The position numbers were made by a program, and so were the translations under genes. A DNA stretch of 64,000 bases from Telluria antibiotica. Its GTDB lineage: Bacteria > Pseudomonadota > Gammaproteobacteria > Burkholderiales > Burkholderiaceae_D. Every line of letters begins with the position of its first letter. Position 1 is the first letter of the stretch. The stretch is from positions 196,653 to 260,652 of the forward strand of contig NZ_JAAQOM010000004.1 in assembly GCF_011682055.1 (NCBI RefSeq), written 5' to 3'. This document shows positions 1 to 9,951 of the stretch, piece after piece. Below the pieces are notes generated by a model. It was given only the letters and a program-made list of their open reading frames with translations, made no database searches and had not been told where the DNA came from.

Positions 1-976
1 ACTGCACGGTCTTGCGGATGCCCGTCTCGAACGTTTCGGCGGGCTTCCACCCCAGCTCGCGCTCGAGCTTCGTCGCATCGATCGCGTAGCGCCGATCGTG
101 GCCCGGGCGGTCCGTCACGAACGTGATCTGCGTGGCGTACGACTGGCCGTCGGCGCGCGGACGCAATTCGTCGAGGATGGCGCACAGCGTGCGCACGACG
201 TCGAGGTTCGCCTTCTCGTTCCAGCCGCCGACGTTGTAGACCTCGCCCAGCCGGCCCGCCTCGAGCACACGGCGGATGGCCGAGCAATGGTCTTTCACGT
301 ACAGCCAGTCGCGGACCTGCTGGCCGTCGCCGTAGATCGGCAGCGGCTTGCCGGCCAGCGCATTGTGGATGCACAGGGGGATCAGCTTTTCCGGAAAGTG
401 ATACGGGCCATAATTGTTCGAGCAATTGGTGGTCAGTACCGGCAGGCCGTACGTGTGATGGTAGGCGCGCACGAGATGATCGCTGGCCGCCTTGCTGGCG
501 GAGTATGGGCTGTTCGGCTCGTAGCGGTTCGTCTCGCGGAACGCGGGGTCGTCCTTGCCGAGCGAGCCGTAGACTTCGTCGGTGGACACGTGCAGGAAGC
601 GGAACGCGGCCTTGCCCTCCTCCGGCAGCGCGCCCCAGTACTCGCGCACGGCTTCGAGCAAGTGAAACGTGCCGACGATATTCGTCTGGATGAATTCGCC
701 GGGGCCGTGGATGCTGCGGTCGACGTGGCTTTCGGCCGCGAAGTTCACGACGGCCCGCGGCTGGTGTTCCCGCAGCAGGCGTCGCACGAGGTCGACGTCG
801 CCGATGTCGCCATGGACGAAAACATGGCGCGGATTGTCGCGCAGGCTTGCCAGGTTCTCGAGGTTGCCGGCATAGGTCAGCTTGTCGAGATTGATGACCG
901 GCTCGTCGGCCAGGGCACACCAGTCCAGCACGAAGTTACTGCCAATGAAGCCGGCACCGCCTGTCGTCAAGATCAT
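1..976 (-). CDS. rfbB: dTDP-glucose 4,6-dehydratase RfbB (3' end outside window)
   Basis: This enzyme converts dTDP-glucose to dTDP-4-keto-6-deoxyglucose, the first committed step towards dTDP-rhamnose and related sugars in the cytoplasm. The reading frame starts at ATG 976 and stays open to the window edge, giving 325 codons of an expected 350 or so. The N-terminus shows the Rossmann motif [12 protein letters not shown]. Further on are STDEVYG, the catalytic YSASK (Tyr-x-x-x-Lys) and the [14 protein letters not shown] segment that is diagnostic of RmlB/RfbB. It lies 71 bases downstream of the YjbH-PAP2 gene on the same strand, so it may share its transcript. The missing C-terminus and the following rfb genes must lie to the left of base 1. 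Confidence 0.95.
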   Translation of the reverse strand, partial: MILTTGGAGFIGSNFVLDWCALADEPVINLDKLTYAGNLENLASLRDNPRHVFVHGDIGDVDLVRRLLREHQPRAVVNFAAESHVDRSIHGPGEFIQTNIVGTFHLLEAVREYWGALPEEGKAAFRFLHVSTDEVYGSLGKDDPAFRETNRYEPNSPYSASKAASDHLVRAYHHTYGLPVLTTNCSNNYGPYHFPEKLIPLCIHNALAGKPLPIYGDGQQVRDWLYVKDHCSAIRRVLEAGRLGEVYNVGGWNEKANLDVVRTLCAILDELRPRADGQSYATQITFVTDRPGHDRRYAIDATKLERELGWKPAETFETGIRKTVQ

Positions 977-1047
977 GTATTTCTCCGGTTGGGCAGGAAG
1001 CCGCTGGCGCGGCCTCATCCGGCATGCCTGGCGCTTCCGTCCGATTG

Positions 1048-3900
1048 TCAGTAATTCCCGAACCAGGCCACGCCGACCGATTTCGGACCAGGCGCGACAG
1101 CAAAGCTCGAGTGCGTATCCGTACGCTGGGCCTGCCACAGCCATCCGCCCACGGCCATACCGAGCAGGCTACCGGCGACGACGTCCGATACCCAATGCTG
1201 GCGGCCTGCCGTACGACCCAGCGAACCGGCTGCCGCCACGCCGTACAGCCATGGCGCATCGTACTCCTGGGCAAACGGCGTCACCGCGGCAAACGCCACG
1301 GTGGCATGGTTGGACGGGAACGATGCATTCGAACGGTCCGTCGCCTTGCTCCACTGGCCCGTTTCCTGGTCGGGGCGCGCCCGGCCGGCGATACGCTTCG
1401 CCGTGATCGACAGGGCGGCGGCACTGGCGACCGATTCCAGCGAGATAATACCAATGTTTTGCACGCGTGCATCACCAAACGCCACGGCCCCCGCGGCGAT
1501 ACCGGTGAAAACGAGGGGCGTCGCCTTGCTGACATTGTCCCACGCACGGGCGACGCTCGATCCCTGATGCTTCTTCATAAAGCGATCGACCGGCTTGTCG
1601 AGCAGTGCGCTGGCCAGGATGGCGCCACCGCCGACGGCTGCGCCTTTGGCCCAGTCCGGCGGCGTCGGCCCCGTGTTGAAGGACTGCTCGACGCGCATGC
1701 GGAACATCGGCCACAGATTCGGCATGGCGCTGACGGGCGGATTCACGGCCGGCAGATTCTGCTCGTCGCGCCGCTCGGCGAAGTTGCCGAGGCCGTCGAA
1801 CGTCGTCATGTCGCGGCGGGGCTGTTCGATCATGTCGTACAGGTCGCCCGGGCTTGCGACCATCTGGCCGACGTCGCGGGTCCACGGAGACAGGGCGACG
1901 CTGGCCGTGTTCTGGCTGTCGAATGGGAGCATGATGTTCAGCGGCACCGACAGGAATACGCCCTTGTCGTGGTACGGGCTCGACGGCGTGCCGGGATTCG
2001 TGATGTCCTTGCCACTCGTCTTCGCATACCATGCACCGATCTCGACGCCGGATGGGAAACGGCGCTTGAACTCCATGCGCACTCCGTTGTCCTTGGCTAA
2101 GAAACGGCCTGCGCGTGCCGTTGCAGTAATATCGTATGGCAGCTTATAGTGCAAAGCAGCAAAGCCACTGACGGTATTGTAATCACGCTTGTCAAACCAG
2201 CCCTTGACGCCGCGCTGCTGCAGCGCATCGACCGTCAGATCGGCCGCCCAGCGAGTGTCTTTCGGCAGATACAGCATTTGGCCACCGACGCCACGGTACA
2301 TTTCCTCATACAAACCGCCCGACACGCGGGCGTAGACCCGTTCGGCCGGCATCATGTACTTGTTGAGCATCAGGCGATTCAGTTTGAAGCGGCCGCCGCG
2401 CTTGTAGTCGGCGACGTCGGTACGCACGTGGGGCAACAGACTGTTGGACGGCTGCGTGACACCAGACACGGTTTCGTACAACGTCAGCTTCACGTCGCTG
2501 TTCAGGTACAGCCCCTGGGCCAGCCGCCGGTCGTAGCTGCCTGCTGCCCACAGTTCATATCGCAATGCACCACTTGGGTCATTGAAGAACATCGAAATCT
2601 TGGGGACAACCTTGAAGCGATTCGCCTCTCGGTCTTCCGAGGCCACCTGCACGATGTTGCCATCGGCACCGGCTTGGAGTCGAAGCCCATCGTCTTCGCC
2701 ACGGACAGCAGCCAACAGGGCCTGCCCATCCTCGCCGAGTTCGTCGTCGGGCCGCGCATAGCGTATGTCGACGGTCTGCAGGAAGGTGTCGCGATCGACG
2801 AGGCCCGTAAGGTAGTCGGACAGGCGTTGCAGGTCCATGAACTGATAGGTTGCAACGGGTTGCTCGAGCTTCGAATAGCTGATCCGGATGGCACGCGTAT
2901 CCTGCGGCGCGAACGCCAGTGCCGTGCGCGCCGCGCGGCCTACGGCCCGGCCGAGATTGGAAATGCGACTGCTGGTCAGAGCCAGCTCGAGCGTATCCCC
3001 GTCGAGCGCCACGCGGACATTTTTGAAGTCCTGCTTGACGAGCGCCTGCACGAGCGCCGCGCCATGCCCACCCTCGCGCTGCCACTCTTCGGCAGTTACA
3101 CGCGGCGGCGCCTTCTTAGGATCGAACGGCGCAGGCTCGTACAGCTTGGGAACGAATTCGCGCTCAGAGAACGGGATGCTGACGAAGACATTGCCACTAA
3201 AATGGTCCCGATGGCGCGCGACCTGGGCACCCAGCCAACCCCAGCGGTATTCAACACCTACGACGGGACCTTTGCTGTGCTCATGGGCAGTAGTTTCGCT
3301 CGCGCGAAAATCCTTGGCGTAGTCGACTGCGTCATATTCGGCCACCAGGGCCAATCCGGGAACCGAAAGCGGCGCCCAACGCACGCCGGCAAACGCGCCT
3401 TCCGGTCGCTGGAAACCATAACCGGCGCTGACCTCCAGATTCTTGGGACTGCCGAATGTCTTCGTCACGACGGCGTAGCGGCCCCGGAAGAGCTCGGTGC
3501 CAAGAAGGTCGGTCGCCCCCACCGCAACAGCAGGCAACCAGTCGGACTCTTGCATAATTCGGAGCTTGACATTGGCCACCTTGTCCTTGTAGCGACCATA
3601 GTTTTTCCCGTAATCACCCTCCGAAAGAGGAAATCCAGGTATGCCGCTTACCGAAACATAACGTCCAGTGACCTGCAGGAACGGCAGCACAGTGGCCGCG
3701 ACCCAAAAGCTCCCATACGGCTGATCGTAACTGAATCCGGTACTGAAGGTCCCGTCGGACTCGACGATTGCACTGGGCATGTTGATATAACCCGACTGCC
3801 CCTGCAAAGAGGGGGTCGCTCCGAATGCGGGCATTGCACTGGCGAGGAAGCATCCGCACCAGGTATAGCCGACCGATTTCTTAAAGTAAGTTAGCACCAA
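1048..3900 (-). CDS. YjbH-like outer-membrane protein fused to a PAP2 phosphatase domain
   Basis: A 950-residue protein. Residues about 1-28 look like a signal peptide ending AMPAFGA. Residues about 30-700 are rich in alternating beta-strand sequence and resemble the YjbH/DUF940 exopolysaccharide outer-membrane family. The last 116 residues form a PAP2 lipid phosphatase domain with all three signatures: K835...RARP (843), PSNH (862-865), and R896...H902...D906. PAP2 enzymes dephosphorylate lipid pyrophosphates such as undecaprenyl pyrophosphate, so a role in carrier recycling or lipid-linked glycan processing during export is inferred. The start is uncertain: TTG 3900 or GTG 3897; the nearby ATG at 3910 is out of frame and closes after nine codons. 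The fusion of a predicted beta-rich surface protein with a phosphatase is unusual. Confidence 0.85.
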   Translation of the reverse strand: MVLTYFKKSVGYTWCGCFLASAMPAFGATPSLQGQSGYINMPSAIVESDGTFSTGFSYDQPYGSFWVAATVLPFLQVTGRYVSVSGIPGFPLSEGDYGKNYGRYKDKVANVKLRIMQESDWLPAVAVGATDLLGTELFRGRYAVVTKTFGSPKNLEVSAGYGFQRPEGAFAGVRWAPLSVPGLALVAEYDAVDYAKDFRASETTAHEHSKGPVVGVEYRWGWLGAQVARHRDHFSGNVFVSIPFSEREFVPKLYEPAPFDPKKAPPRVTAEEWQREGGHGAALVQALVKQDFKNVRVALDGDTLELALTSSRISNLGRAVGRAARTALAFAPQDTRAIRISYSKLEQPVATYQFMDLQRLSDYLTGLVDRDTFLQTVDIRYARPDDELGEDGQALLAAVRGEDDGLRLQAGADGNIVQVASEDREANRFKVVPKISMFFNDPSGALRYELWAAGSYDRRLAQGLYLNSDVKLTLYETVSGVTQPSNSLLPHVRTDVADYKRGGRFKLNRLMLNKYMMPAERVYARVSGGLYEEMYRGVGGQMLYLPKDTRWAADLTVDALQQRGVKGWFDKRDYNTVSGFAALHYKLPYDITATARAGRFLAKDNGVRMEFKRRFPSGVEIGAWYAKTSGKDITNPGTPSSPYHDKGVFLSVPLNIMLPFDSQNTASVALSPWTRDVGQMVASPGDLYDMIEQPRRDMTTFDGLGNFAERRDEQNLPAVNPPVSAMPNLWPMFRMRVEQSFNTGPTPPDWAKGAAVGGGAILASALLDKPVDRFMKKHQGSSVARAWDNVSKATPLVFTGIAAGAVAFGDARVQNIGIISLESVASAAALSITAKRIAGRARPDQETGQWSKATDRSNASFPSNHATVAFAAVTPFAQEYDAPWLYGVAAAGSLGRTAGRQHWVSDVVAGSLLGMAVGGWLWQAQRTDTHSSFAVAPGPKSVGVAWFGNY

Positions 3901-4362
3901 ACGCTTTCATGACGCGACGTTGCCACGCCGACAGAAAAAGAAGTGATTTTAGCATCCGTGCCGCCGAGTATCCACCGCTCAACCGTAGCGCCGCCACGTA
4001 ATGACAATGGCGCATGTTTTCGATGCCAGAACAACACGAGGCACTTACGCCTTGCTATTACTCGACATTCCTGTCCGTACATCACAGACAGTTACTTACT
4101 ATCAATGCGAATGCTTTCATCGTTCGCGAACGTTTTCGTCGGAATAACCCGACACTGCGGTATATTTTTTCACTGCTCTACTGTATGATGGTGCGGTTCA
4201 GCATTTCGCCTGACCCGCGCTTTCTCAAGGCTTCGCGGCGTTACAAATGGTGAGAATTAACAGCTTTTCATCTTCTGAATCCTTCTCGGCCTGTTCCCTG
4301 CGTTGGCGCTTCGGAGCGGAGCACCGTGTTTCCGATTTGAAAACAAACGATCGCAGCAAACG
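3901..4362. other. AT-rich divergent intergenic region
   Basis: This 462-base gap separates the minus-strand YjbH-PAP2 gene from the plus-strand dehydratase. It is clearly more AT-rich than the neighbouring genes and holds no convincing reading frame. It contains a perfect 12-base palindrome (4121-4132) and -10-like boxes TATATT (4161-4166) and TATGAT (4184-4189) without a good -35 partner. It most likely holds the promoters for both directions. Confidence 0.6.
4121..4132. promoter_or_regulatory. Perfect palindrome, possible operator
   Basis: CGTTCGCGAACG is a perfect 12-base inverted repeat in the divergent intergenic region, about 230 bases upstream of the dehydratase ATG and 220 upstream of the YjbH-PAP2 start. 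Its position suits a shared regulator. The binding protein is unknown. Confidence 0.3.
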
Positions 4363-6303
4363 ATGAAAAATACGTTCCTTAATTTATCTCGAACTCAAAA
4401 ACAAGTAATTGCCGCGGCAACGGATATTATTTTCATTCCGATTATCCTCATCATCGCAGTGGCTCTCGATTTGAATAAAGCGGAATTATCCATTTTCCCA
4501 AAATACAGCCAGCTGATTATTTTCTCCCCCGCATTGGCTATCGCGATCTTTGCCCGTATTGGTCTTTACCGGGCGATTATTCGCTATATCGACCATAAGA
4601 TCGTCACGACGATCGTGACGGGAGCATTCTGTTGTGCGCTGGCACTGTTCCTGGTCGCACGGATCGTCGGATTTGCCGCACCCAGTTCTGTTTTTGCGAT
4701 CTTCGGTGCGAACCTCGTCCTATACCTGCTTGTGAGTCGCTTCGTCGCGCATGGATTTTTCGTTGGTGACCGCAGGTCAGGCCGGCGGACGCGCGTAGCC
4801 ATCTACGGAGCGGGCGAAGCCGGCGTCCAACTTGCCAATGCGTTGCGCCCGGGTTCGGAGTACATTCCGGTCGCGTTCATTGACGACAACCCGCAATTGC
4901 ATCACGCTACGATTTCGGGCGTTAAGGTTTATGCACCGTCGCGTCTGCGCGAACTGATCGACCAATACGACATCAGTGCCGTGTTGCTTGCGATTCCGTC
5001 GCTGACGCCGGCGAAGCAACGCACGATCATCGACAAACTGACGCCTTTGAAGGTGCGTATCAAAGTCACGCCATCCATGAGGAATCTGGTCAAGGGAATG
5101 TCGCGCGTGGAAGACGTCCGTGAAATTCAGATCGAAGATTTGCTCAGCCGCGATCCGGTTGCACCGGATGATTCGTTGCTGTCCGTATGCATCACGGGCA
5201 AGTCTGTCGCGGTCAGCGGCGCCGGCGGCTCAATCGGCTCAGAACTCTGCCGCCAGATCGTCAAGCTCCAGCCGCGCCGACTGGTCCTGCTCGAGCTGTC
5301 GGAATTCGCGTTGTATTCGATTGACCAGGAACTGCGCGCGTATGCCAGCGCTCATGACCTCGATGTCGAACTCGTGCCATTCATGGGATCGGTGGTCGAC
5401 TTGGCGAAGTGCCGTGAGATTTTCCAGCGCTTCGAAGTCGAGACGGTCTATCACGCGGCGGCCTACAAGCATGTGCCCCTCGTGGAACAAAACCCGATCG
5501 AAGGTATCCGCAACAACGTGTTCGGAACGCTGAACTTCGCCCGGGCTGCCGTCGAAGCCAAAGTGAAGTGCTTCGTACTTGTGTCGACCGACAAAGCCGT
5601 ACGTCCCACCAACGTGATGGGCTCAACGAAACGCCTCGCCGAGCTGATTCTGCAGGCCTTTTCGCGTCAACATGGTCACACCCGGTTCTGCATGGTTCGG
5701 TTCGGAAACGTGTTGGGCTCCTCGGGCTCAGTCGTTCCGCTGTTCCGTCGGCAGATTGAAATGGGTGGTCCCGTGACGCTGACCCACCCGGAAATTACCC
5801 GTTACTTCATGACGATCCCTGAAGCCGCGCAGCTTGTGCTTCAGGCTGGCTCGATGGGCAAAGGCGGCGACGTTTTCGTCCTCGATATGGGAGAACCGGT
5901 CAAGATCGCGGACCTTGCGAAACGCATGATCCATCTGAGCGGGCAAGAGGTATTCTCCGCTGAGACGCCCGACGGCACGATCGAGATCAAGTACGTCGGC
6001 TTACGTCCGGGAGAGAAACTCTATGAGGAACTGCTGATCGGGGACAATGTTACCGGCACAGCTCACCCATTGATCATGCGTGCCCAGGAAGCTGAAATTG
6101 CGTGGCCGTTCCTCGAATTGATGCTGCGTCAACTCGAGGATGCCTGTGACCGGTTCGACCACGAGGCGATCCGTGCGCAGTTGCGCAAGATGGTCAGTGA
6201 GTACGCGCCTACGACCGATATCGATGACCACTTATGGAAACGCGGCCTTTCGCTGGAATTTCCTGTCGATGGTAATGCCGGCACCGTCGAAGTGACCGCG
6301 TAA
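4363..6303 (+). CDS. Membrane-bound nucleoside-diphosphate-sugar 4,6-dehydratase (PglF/WbpM/CapD family)
   Basis: 646 residues from ATG 4363; an in-frame extension to 4303 adds 20 residues unlike the family. The N-terminus carries about four membrane segments (residues 12-130). A first nucleotide-binding region has GAGEAGVQL and the catalytic SDR domain has GAGGSIGSELCRQ. The active site shows STDKAVRPTNVMGSTK, in which Met replaces the usual SDR Tyr in the YxxxK motif, as is normal for the FlaA1/WbpM/PglF group. Long membrane-bound members convert UDP-GlcNAc to the 4-keto-6-deoxy sugar, the precursor of di-N-acetylbacillosamine. That fits the aminotransferase, acetyltransferase, NeuC and PglC-like genes downstream. 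It is encoded opposite to them, so it is probably transcribed separately. Substrate is inferred from context. Confidence 0.88.
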   Translation: MKNTFLNLSRTQKQVIAAATDIIFIPIILIIAVALDLNKAELSIFPKYSQLIIFSPALAIAIFARIGLYRAIIRYIDHKIVTTIVTGAFCCALALFLVARIVGFAAPSSVFAIFGANLVLYLLVSRFVAHGFFVGDRRSGRRTRVAIYGAGEAGVQLANALRPGSEYIPVAFIDDNPQLHHATISGVKVYAPSRLRELIDQYDISAVLLAIPSLTPAKQRTIIDKLTPLKVRIKVTPSMRNLVKGMSRVEDVREIQIEDLLSRDPVAPDDSLLSVCITGKSVAVSGAGGSIGSELCRQIVKLQPRRLVLLELSEFALYSIDQELRAYASAHDLDVELVPFMGSVVDLAKCREIFQRFEVETVYHAAAYKHVPLVEQNPIEGIRNNVFGTLNFARAAVEAKVKCFVLVSTDKAVRPTNVMGSTKRLAELILQAFSRQHGHTRFCMVRFGNVLGSSGSVVPLFRRQIEMGGPVTLTHPEITRYFMTIPEAAQLVLQAGSMGKGGDVFVLDMGEPVKIADLAKRMIHLSGQEVFSAETPDGTIEIKYVGLRPGEKLYEELLIGDNVTGTAHPLIMRAQEAEIAWPFLELMLRQLEDACDRFDHEAIRAQLRKMVSEYAPTTDIDDHLWKRGLSLEFPVDGNAGTVEVTA

Positions 6304-6489
6304 ATCTCCCAGTTCATCACTAGGCGCGACAATAGCTCGCGCCTCGTTCGTTCCTGCTCACCGAACAGCCCGCATCCCCGCCTGGCATCAGGAACGCCAA
6401 AATCACCGCGACCTCGCCGTCGCGAGCACAACCTTGTTTTTTGCCGGGCTATTCCGTGACACTCCATTTATACCTGACAGGAGACAACA

Positions 6490-8430
6490 ATGGCTGGCAT
6501 TTTAAACAAGACCCGACGCGCGACGCTCGTCGGGGCAACGGCCCTCGCGGGTCTTTTCGCCAAGGCGTCAACTAAGGCAGCGACACCTAATGTCGTGCCG
6601 GCCGGAAAGCCGCAATCCATCGACCCCGTTTCGCTCGCCTCGTCGGTTGGCGCATCAATGGTTGGGTACCTCGCATCGGGAGCGAATGCCGTCAAGCGCT
6701 CGTTGCTGGATCGCGGCCGCGATACCATCAGCGCGTTCGACTACATGACGCCTGAGCAAATCGCCAGCGTCCGTAACGGCACGCCGACCGACGTCACGGC
6801 GGCGCTGCAGAACGCCATCAATTCCATTACGACGTACGCGGGCACGATTGAGCTGCCGCCGGGGAACTTCCGGCTGTCCGCGCCGCTCGTGACGTCCAAG
6901 CCCGGCCTGGTACTGCGCGGTGCGTCCAGATATGGCACCTATCTCACTGCTCCTGGCGGCGCGACCTTTGACATGCTGCGCATCGCGCACCAACAGGTCG
7001 AAGTTACCGGCATCATCTTCCGCCCAGCTACTACGGAGCAGCTTCCGATCCGCATTTATGCTGGACGGGCGCATATTCACGACAATTACCTGCTTGCAGC
7101 CGCGAACAACGCCGGCATCGGCATTCTGCTGACGGACCGAAACCCTACAACGGGTGCAACCGTGCCAGGCGCGTACGCCCATACCATCGACAACAATATG
7201 ATCGGCGATAGTGGCCATGCTTTTGCCTATGGCATCGCCGAAAACAGCACGATCGGCATTACTGCGACCCGCTTCCGCGAAAATAACATTATTTCCAACC
7301 ATCCCATCCAGATCAAAAAGGGGGGCGGCAACGTCTACCGCGACAACCTGCTCCAGTGTGCCGGAAGCGCCCCAGTCGGCGTTGGCATCATGCTCGGTGC
7401 GGGGACAACGGGCGAAAAAATTAGCGGGAATTATTTCGAGGGTTTCAAAGCGATGATCGAAACCCTCAATACCAGTAACAATCATCAGATCTTCCACGCG
7501 GTCGGGAATCACAATGACAACTGCACGGTGGCGGTCGCGGACGCCGGTGCCAAGAACTACGTCATCGAAGATGCGGTGCAGAAGTGCGAGACGCGCAACG
7601 GCTGGTCGACGGCGTACCCCGGAGCGTCGTGGCGCCTGCAGACCGCTGCCGGGAAAATCGCGTTCGCGGCCGACAATGCTGGCAATTGCTTCCTGGGCGC
7701 ATCATCTGGCACGTCGCACGTCATCAACCGGGCCGAATCGACCGAAGGAGCCGTCATCCTGAGCTTCCAGGCGTCAGGCGGGCCCGTCTGCACCATTCAA
7801 GACGCTCGCGGCCGGGGTGCCAACAATGCCAATGCCATGCTGTGGATGAATAAGAGTTCGACAACGGGCCGGTCAATAAACGCGGCCGGAACCGTCAATA
7901 CGAGCGGCGCCGACTACGCCGAGTACATGAGAAAAGCCGACACCTGCGGTCCGGTGGCCAAGGGGCAGATCGTCGGCATTGACGAAAACGGCAACATTAC
8001 TGATCGCTGGGCGCTGGCATTGACTTTTGTCGCGAAATCGACCAACCCGTCCTATGTCGGCGGCGACGTCTGGCACACCGATCCTCGTCCAACACCCCCG
8101 GCCATCCCCCCTGCGAATGCCGAGCAAGCGATGCTCTCGTACTACGCCGATGAATGCGCCCGCCATGAACAGGAACTGGCTGCATGGGACACCGCGCACG
8201 AAGCAGCGCGACTCAGGATGGACCGCATCGCCTTTGCCGGTCAGACCCCGGTGAACCTATGGGGCGCGCAACCAGGCCAGTACGTCGTGCCGGTGCAGGA
8301 CGGTGACGGAATCAGCGGAATTGCCAAGAACGAAGTCGACATGACGCTGTATGAATATATGCGCGCCGTCGGCAAGGTTGTTGCCATCGAGACCGATGGC
8401 CGCGCACGCATCGTCGTGAAAGTCGTTTGA
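6490..8430 (+). CDS. Tat-exported phage-tailspike-like beta-helix protein with probable self-cleaving C-terminus
   Basis: 646 residues from ATG 6490, with Shine-Dalgarno AGGAG at 6479-6483. The N-terminus has a twin-arginine signal (KTRRATLVGATALAGLFA, R9-R10). Residues about 52-110 match the head of phage tailspikes: VGYLASGANAVKRSLLD, then a degenerate version of the common pectate-lyase-like entry motif, then GTIELPPGNFRL. Residues 110-350 hold Asn-rich coils (DNNMIGDSG, RENNIISNHP, EKISGNYFEG) typical of a right-handed beta-helix. At 472-479 lies SGADYAEY, which resembles the autocleavage segment of phi29/GA-1-type appendage proteins (MEROPS G2-like). About 175 residues follow, including a charged helical stretch. 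No other phage genes are near. A role as secreted polysaccharide-binding or -cleaving protein is inferred from fold and location. Confidence 0.75.
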   Translation: MAGILNKTRRATLVGATALAGLFAKASTKAATPNVVPAGKPQSIDPVSLASSVGASMVGYLASGANAVKRSLLDRGRDTISAFDYMTPEQIASVRNGTPTDVTAALQNAINSITTYAGTIELPPGNFRLSAPLVTSKPGLVLRGASRYGTYLTAPGGATFDMLRIAHQQVEVTGIIFRPATTEQLPIRIYAGRAHIHDNYLLAAANNAGIGILLTDRNPTTGATVPGAYAHTIDNNMIGDSGHAFAYGIAENSTIGITATRFRENNIISNHPIQIKKGGGNVYRDNLLQCAGSAPVGVGIMLGAGTTGEKISGNYFEGFKAMIETLNTSNNHQIFHAVGNHNDNCTVAVADAGAKNYVIEDAVQKCETRNGWSTAYPGASWRLQTAAGKIAFAADNAGNCFLGASSGTSHVINRAESTEGAVILSFQASGGPVCTIQDARGRGANNANAMLWMNKSSTTGRSINAAGTVNTSGADYAEYMRKADTCGPVAKGQIVGIDENGNITDRWALALTFVAKSTNPSYVGGDVWHTDPRPTPPAIPPANAEQAMLSYYADECARHEQELAAWDTAHEAARLRMDRIAFAGQTPVNLWGAQPGQYVVPVQDGDGISGIAKNEVDMTLYEYMRAVGKVVAIETDGRARIVVKVV

Positions 8431-8432
8431 CG

Positions 8433-8492
8433 CCGGCTGATAGCGTTCTGGTGCAAGCAGACTTGCCTGCACCGAAATAGTCGTTCAGCCGG
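8433..8492. terminator. Nested inverted repeat between convergent genes
   Basis: CCGGCTGA (8433-8440) pairs with TCAGCCGG (8485-8492). Inside is a second hairpin, 8450-8459 with 8464-8473, that has a ten-pair stem with one mismatch and loop GACT. It lies between the stop codons of two converging genes, as expected for a bidirectional terminator, but lacks a clear T-run. Confidence 0.4.
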
Positions 8493-9951
8493 AGATCGTT
8501 TTCCGGATGACGTCGATGATCCGGTCGACGTCCGCCATCATCATGTTCGATCCCGATGGCAGGCAAACACCTTGCTCAAACAAGCGGTCCGACACGGACG
8601 GACCGCCACCGGTGAAATACTGGCAATGCTGAAAAACCGGCTGCATGTGCATCGGTTTCCACACAGGTCGCGCTTCGATCATCTCCGCGGCCAGCGCCTT
8701 GATCAGGCGTTCGCTCGACACACCTGTCGCCGGATCGATCGTGCACGCGGTCAGCCAGTGGGTCGAAAAACTCCATTCCGGCTCGGGCATCCAGTTGATG
8801 CCGACGTCGCTCAGCGCCGACCGGTAGCGGTCGAACACCGCGCGGCGCGCCGCTACACGTTCTTCGAGCACGGTCAACTGACCACGGCCGACGCCCGCCA
8901 GAATATTGCTCATCCTGTAGTTGTAGCCGATCACGCTGTGTTGGTAATGCGGTGCGGGATCGCGCGCTTGGGTTGCCAGGAACTTGGCTTTCTCGATCAA
9001 CTCACGATCGTCCGAAACGAGCATGCCGCCGCCCGACGTAGTGATGATCTTGTTGCCGTTGAACGAATAGATGCCGAGCTTCCCGAACGTTCCGCTGGCG
9101 CGTCCTTTGTATTTCGCCCCCAGCGATTCCGCTGCATCCTCGACGAGCGGAACGCCGAAACGTTCGCACAATGCGACAAGCGGATCCATGTTTGCGCTTT
9201 GGCCGTACAGGCTGACGACGATCACTGCCTTCGGCAGGCGTCCGACCTTTTCTGCGGCGGCGAGCGCCCGTTCGAGGGCCATTGGCGACATGTTCCAGCT
9301 CTCTTCATCAGAGTCAATGAACACTGGCTCCGCCCCCTGGTACACGATCGGGTTAGCGCTGGCGGCGAACGTCAGGCTCGAGCAGAAGACCGTATCGCCT
9401 TTCGTCACGCCGAGCAATATCAACGCGAGGTGGATGGCGGCCGTGCCGGAACTGACGGCGGCCGCGTGCGTCATGCCGACATAGTCCGCGAGTTCGCGCT
9501 CGAACGCATCGACGTTTGGACCGAGCGGAGCGATCCAGTTCGTACGAAACGCTTCCTGCACAAAATCCTGCTCGGAATCGCCGAGGTGCGGCGTCGATAA
9601 CAGGATCTGCCGGTCGATGTCGCGCCGGTCCAGGACCTGCACGACGTGTCCGTTCCGGTCGACGACCGGAAGATGGTTGATGCCGTGTTGATTCATCAGG
9701 CCGAGTGCATCGCGGCGACTGACGTTGTCGTGGACGACGATGGACTCGATCGACGGCAAGTCGACGAGTCGCGCATCAAGCTGCTTGCCGTTCAGGAGCA
9801 GGCGGCGCAGGTCGCCGTCCGTGACCGTACGCTCGAACGTCGTGTTGTCCCTCACCAGCAGCAGAAGCCCGGAAGCGGCCTTGTCCAGCATCGCCAACGC
9901 TTCGCCCACAGTGGTGGAGCGGGTCACGGTTATTTCTCGTACCTTATTCAC
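8485..9951 (-). CDS. CBS-pair/DegT-family sugar aminotransferase fusion (LegC/PglE-like)
   Basis: 488 residues from GTG 9951, chosen because GTGAATAA overlaps the neuD stop and AAGGA lies five bases upstream. Residues 1-120 are two CBS motifs (for example VTDGDLRRLL and HGINHLPVVDRNGHVV). Residues 125-488 are a PLP-dependent DegT/DnrJ/EryC1 aminotransferase with SSGTAAIHLAL, EDAAESLGA and the Schiff-base lysine K301 in FNGNKIITT. Such enzymes transfer an amino group from glutamate to C4 of a UDP-4-keto-6-deoxy-HexNAc, here the likely product of the dehydratase at 4363-6303. In Campylobacter legionaminate clusters CBS pairs are found on PtmE, a sugar nucleotidyltransferase. Here the pair is on the aminotransferase, so ligand-sensing control of this step is a possibility. 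Confidence 0.85.
   Translation of the reverse strand: MNKVREITVTRSTTVGEALAMLDKAASGLLLLVRDNTTFERTVTDGDLRRLLLNGKQLDARLVDLPSIESIVVHDNVSRRDALGLMNQHGINHLPVVDRNGHVVQVLDRRDIDRQILLSTPHLGDSEQDFVQEAFRTNWIAPLGPNVDAFERELADYVGMTHAAAVSSGTAAIHLALILLGVTKGDTVFCSSLTFAASANPIVYQGAEPVFIDSDEESWNMSPMALERALAAAEKVGRLPKAVIVVSLYGQSANMDPLVALCERFGVPLVEDAAESLGAKYKGRASGTFGKLGIYSFNGNKIITTSGGGMLVSDDRELIEKAKFLATQARDPAPHYQHSVIGYNYRMSNILAGVGRGQLTVLEERVAARRAVFDRYRSALSDVGINWMPEPEWSFSTHWLTACTIDPATGVSSERLIKALAAEMIEARPVWKPMHMQPVFQHCQYFTGGGPSVSDRLFEQGVCLPSGSNMMMADVDRIIDVIRKTISG

Noticed and set aside
2149..3894. 581-codon plus-strand frame
   Set aside because: Antisense to the YjbH-PAP2 gene, which has a signal peptide and three PAP2 motifs.
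6490..8430. Remnant prophage
   Set aside because: Only the spike-like gene resembles phage. It has a Tat signal and polysaccharide genes on both sides; no integrase, capsid or attachment site was seen.
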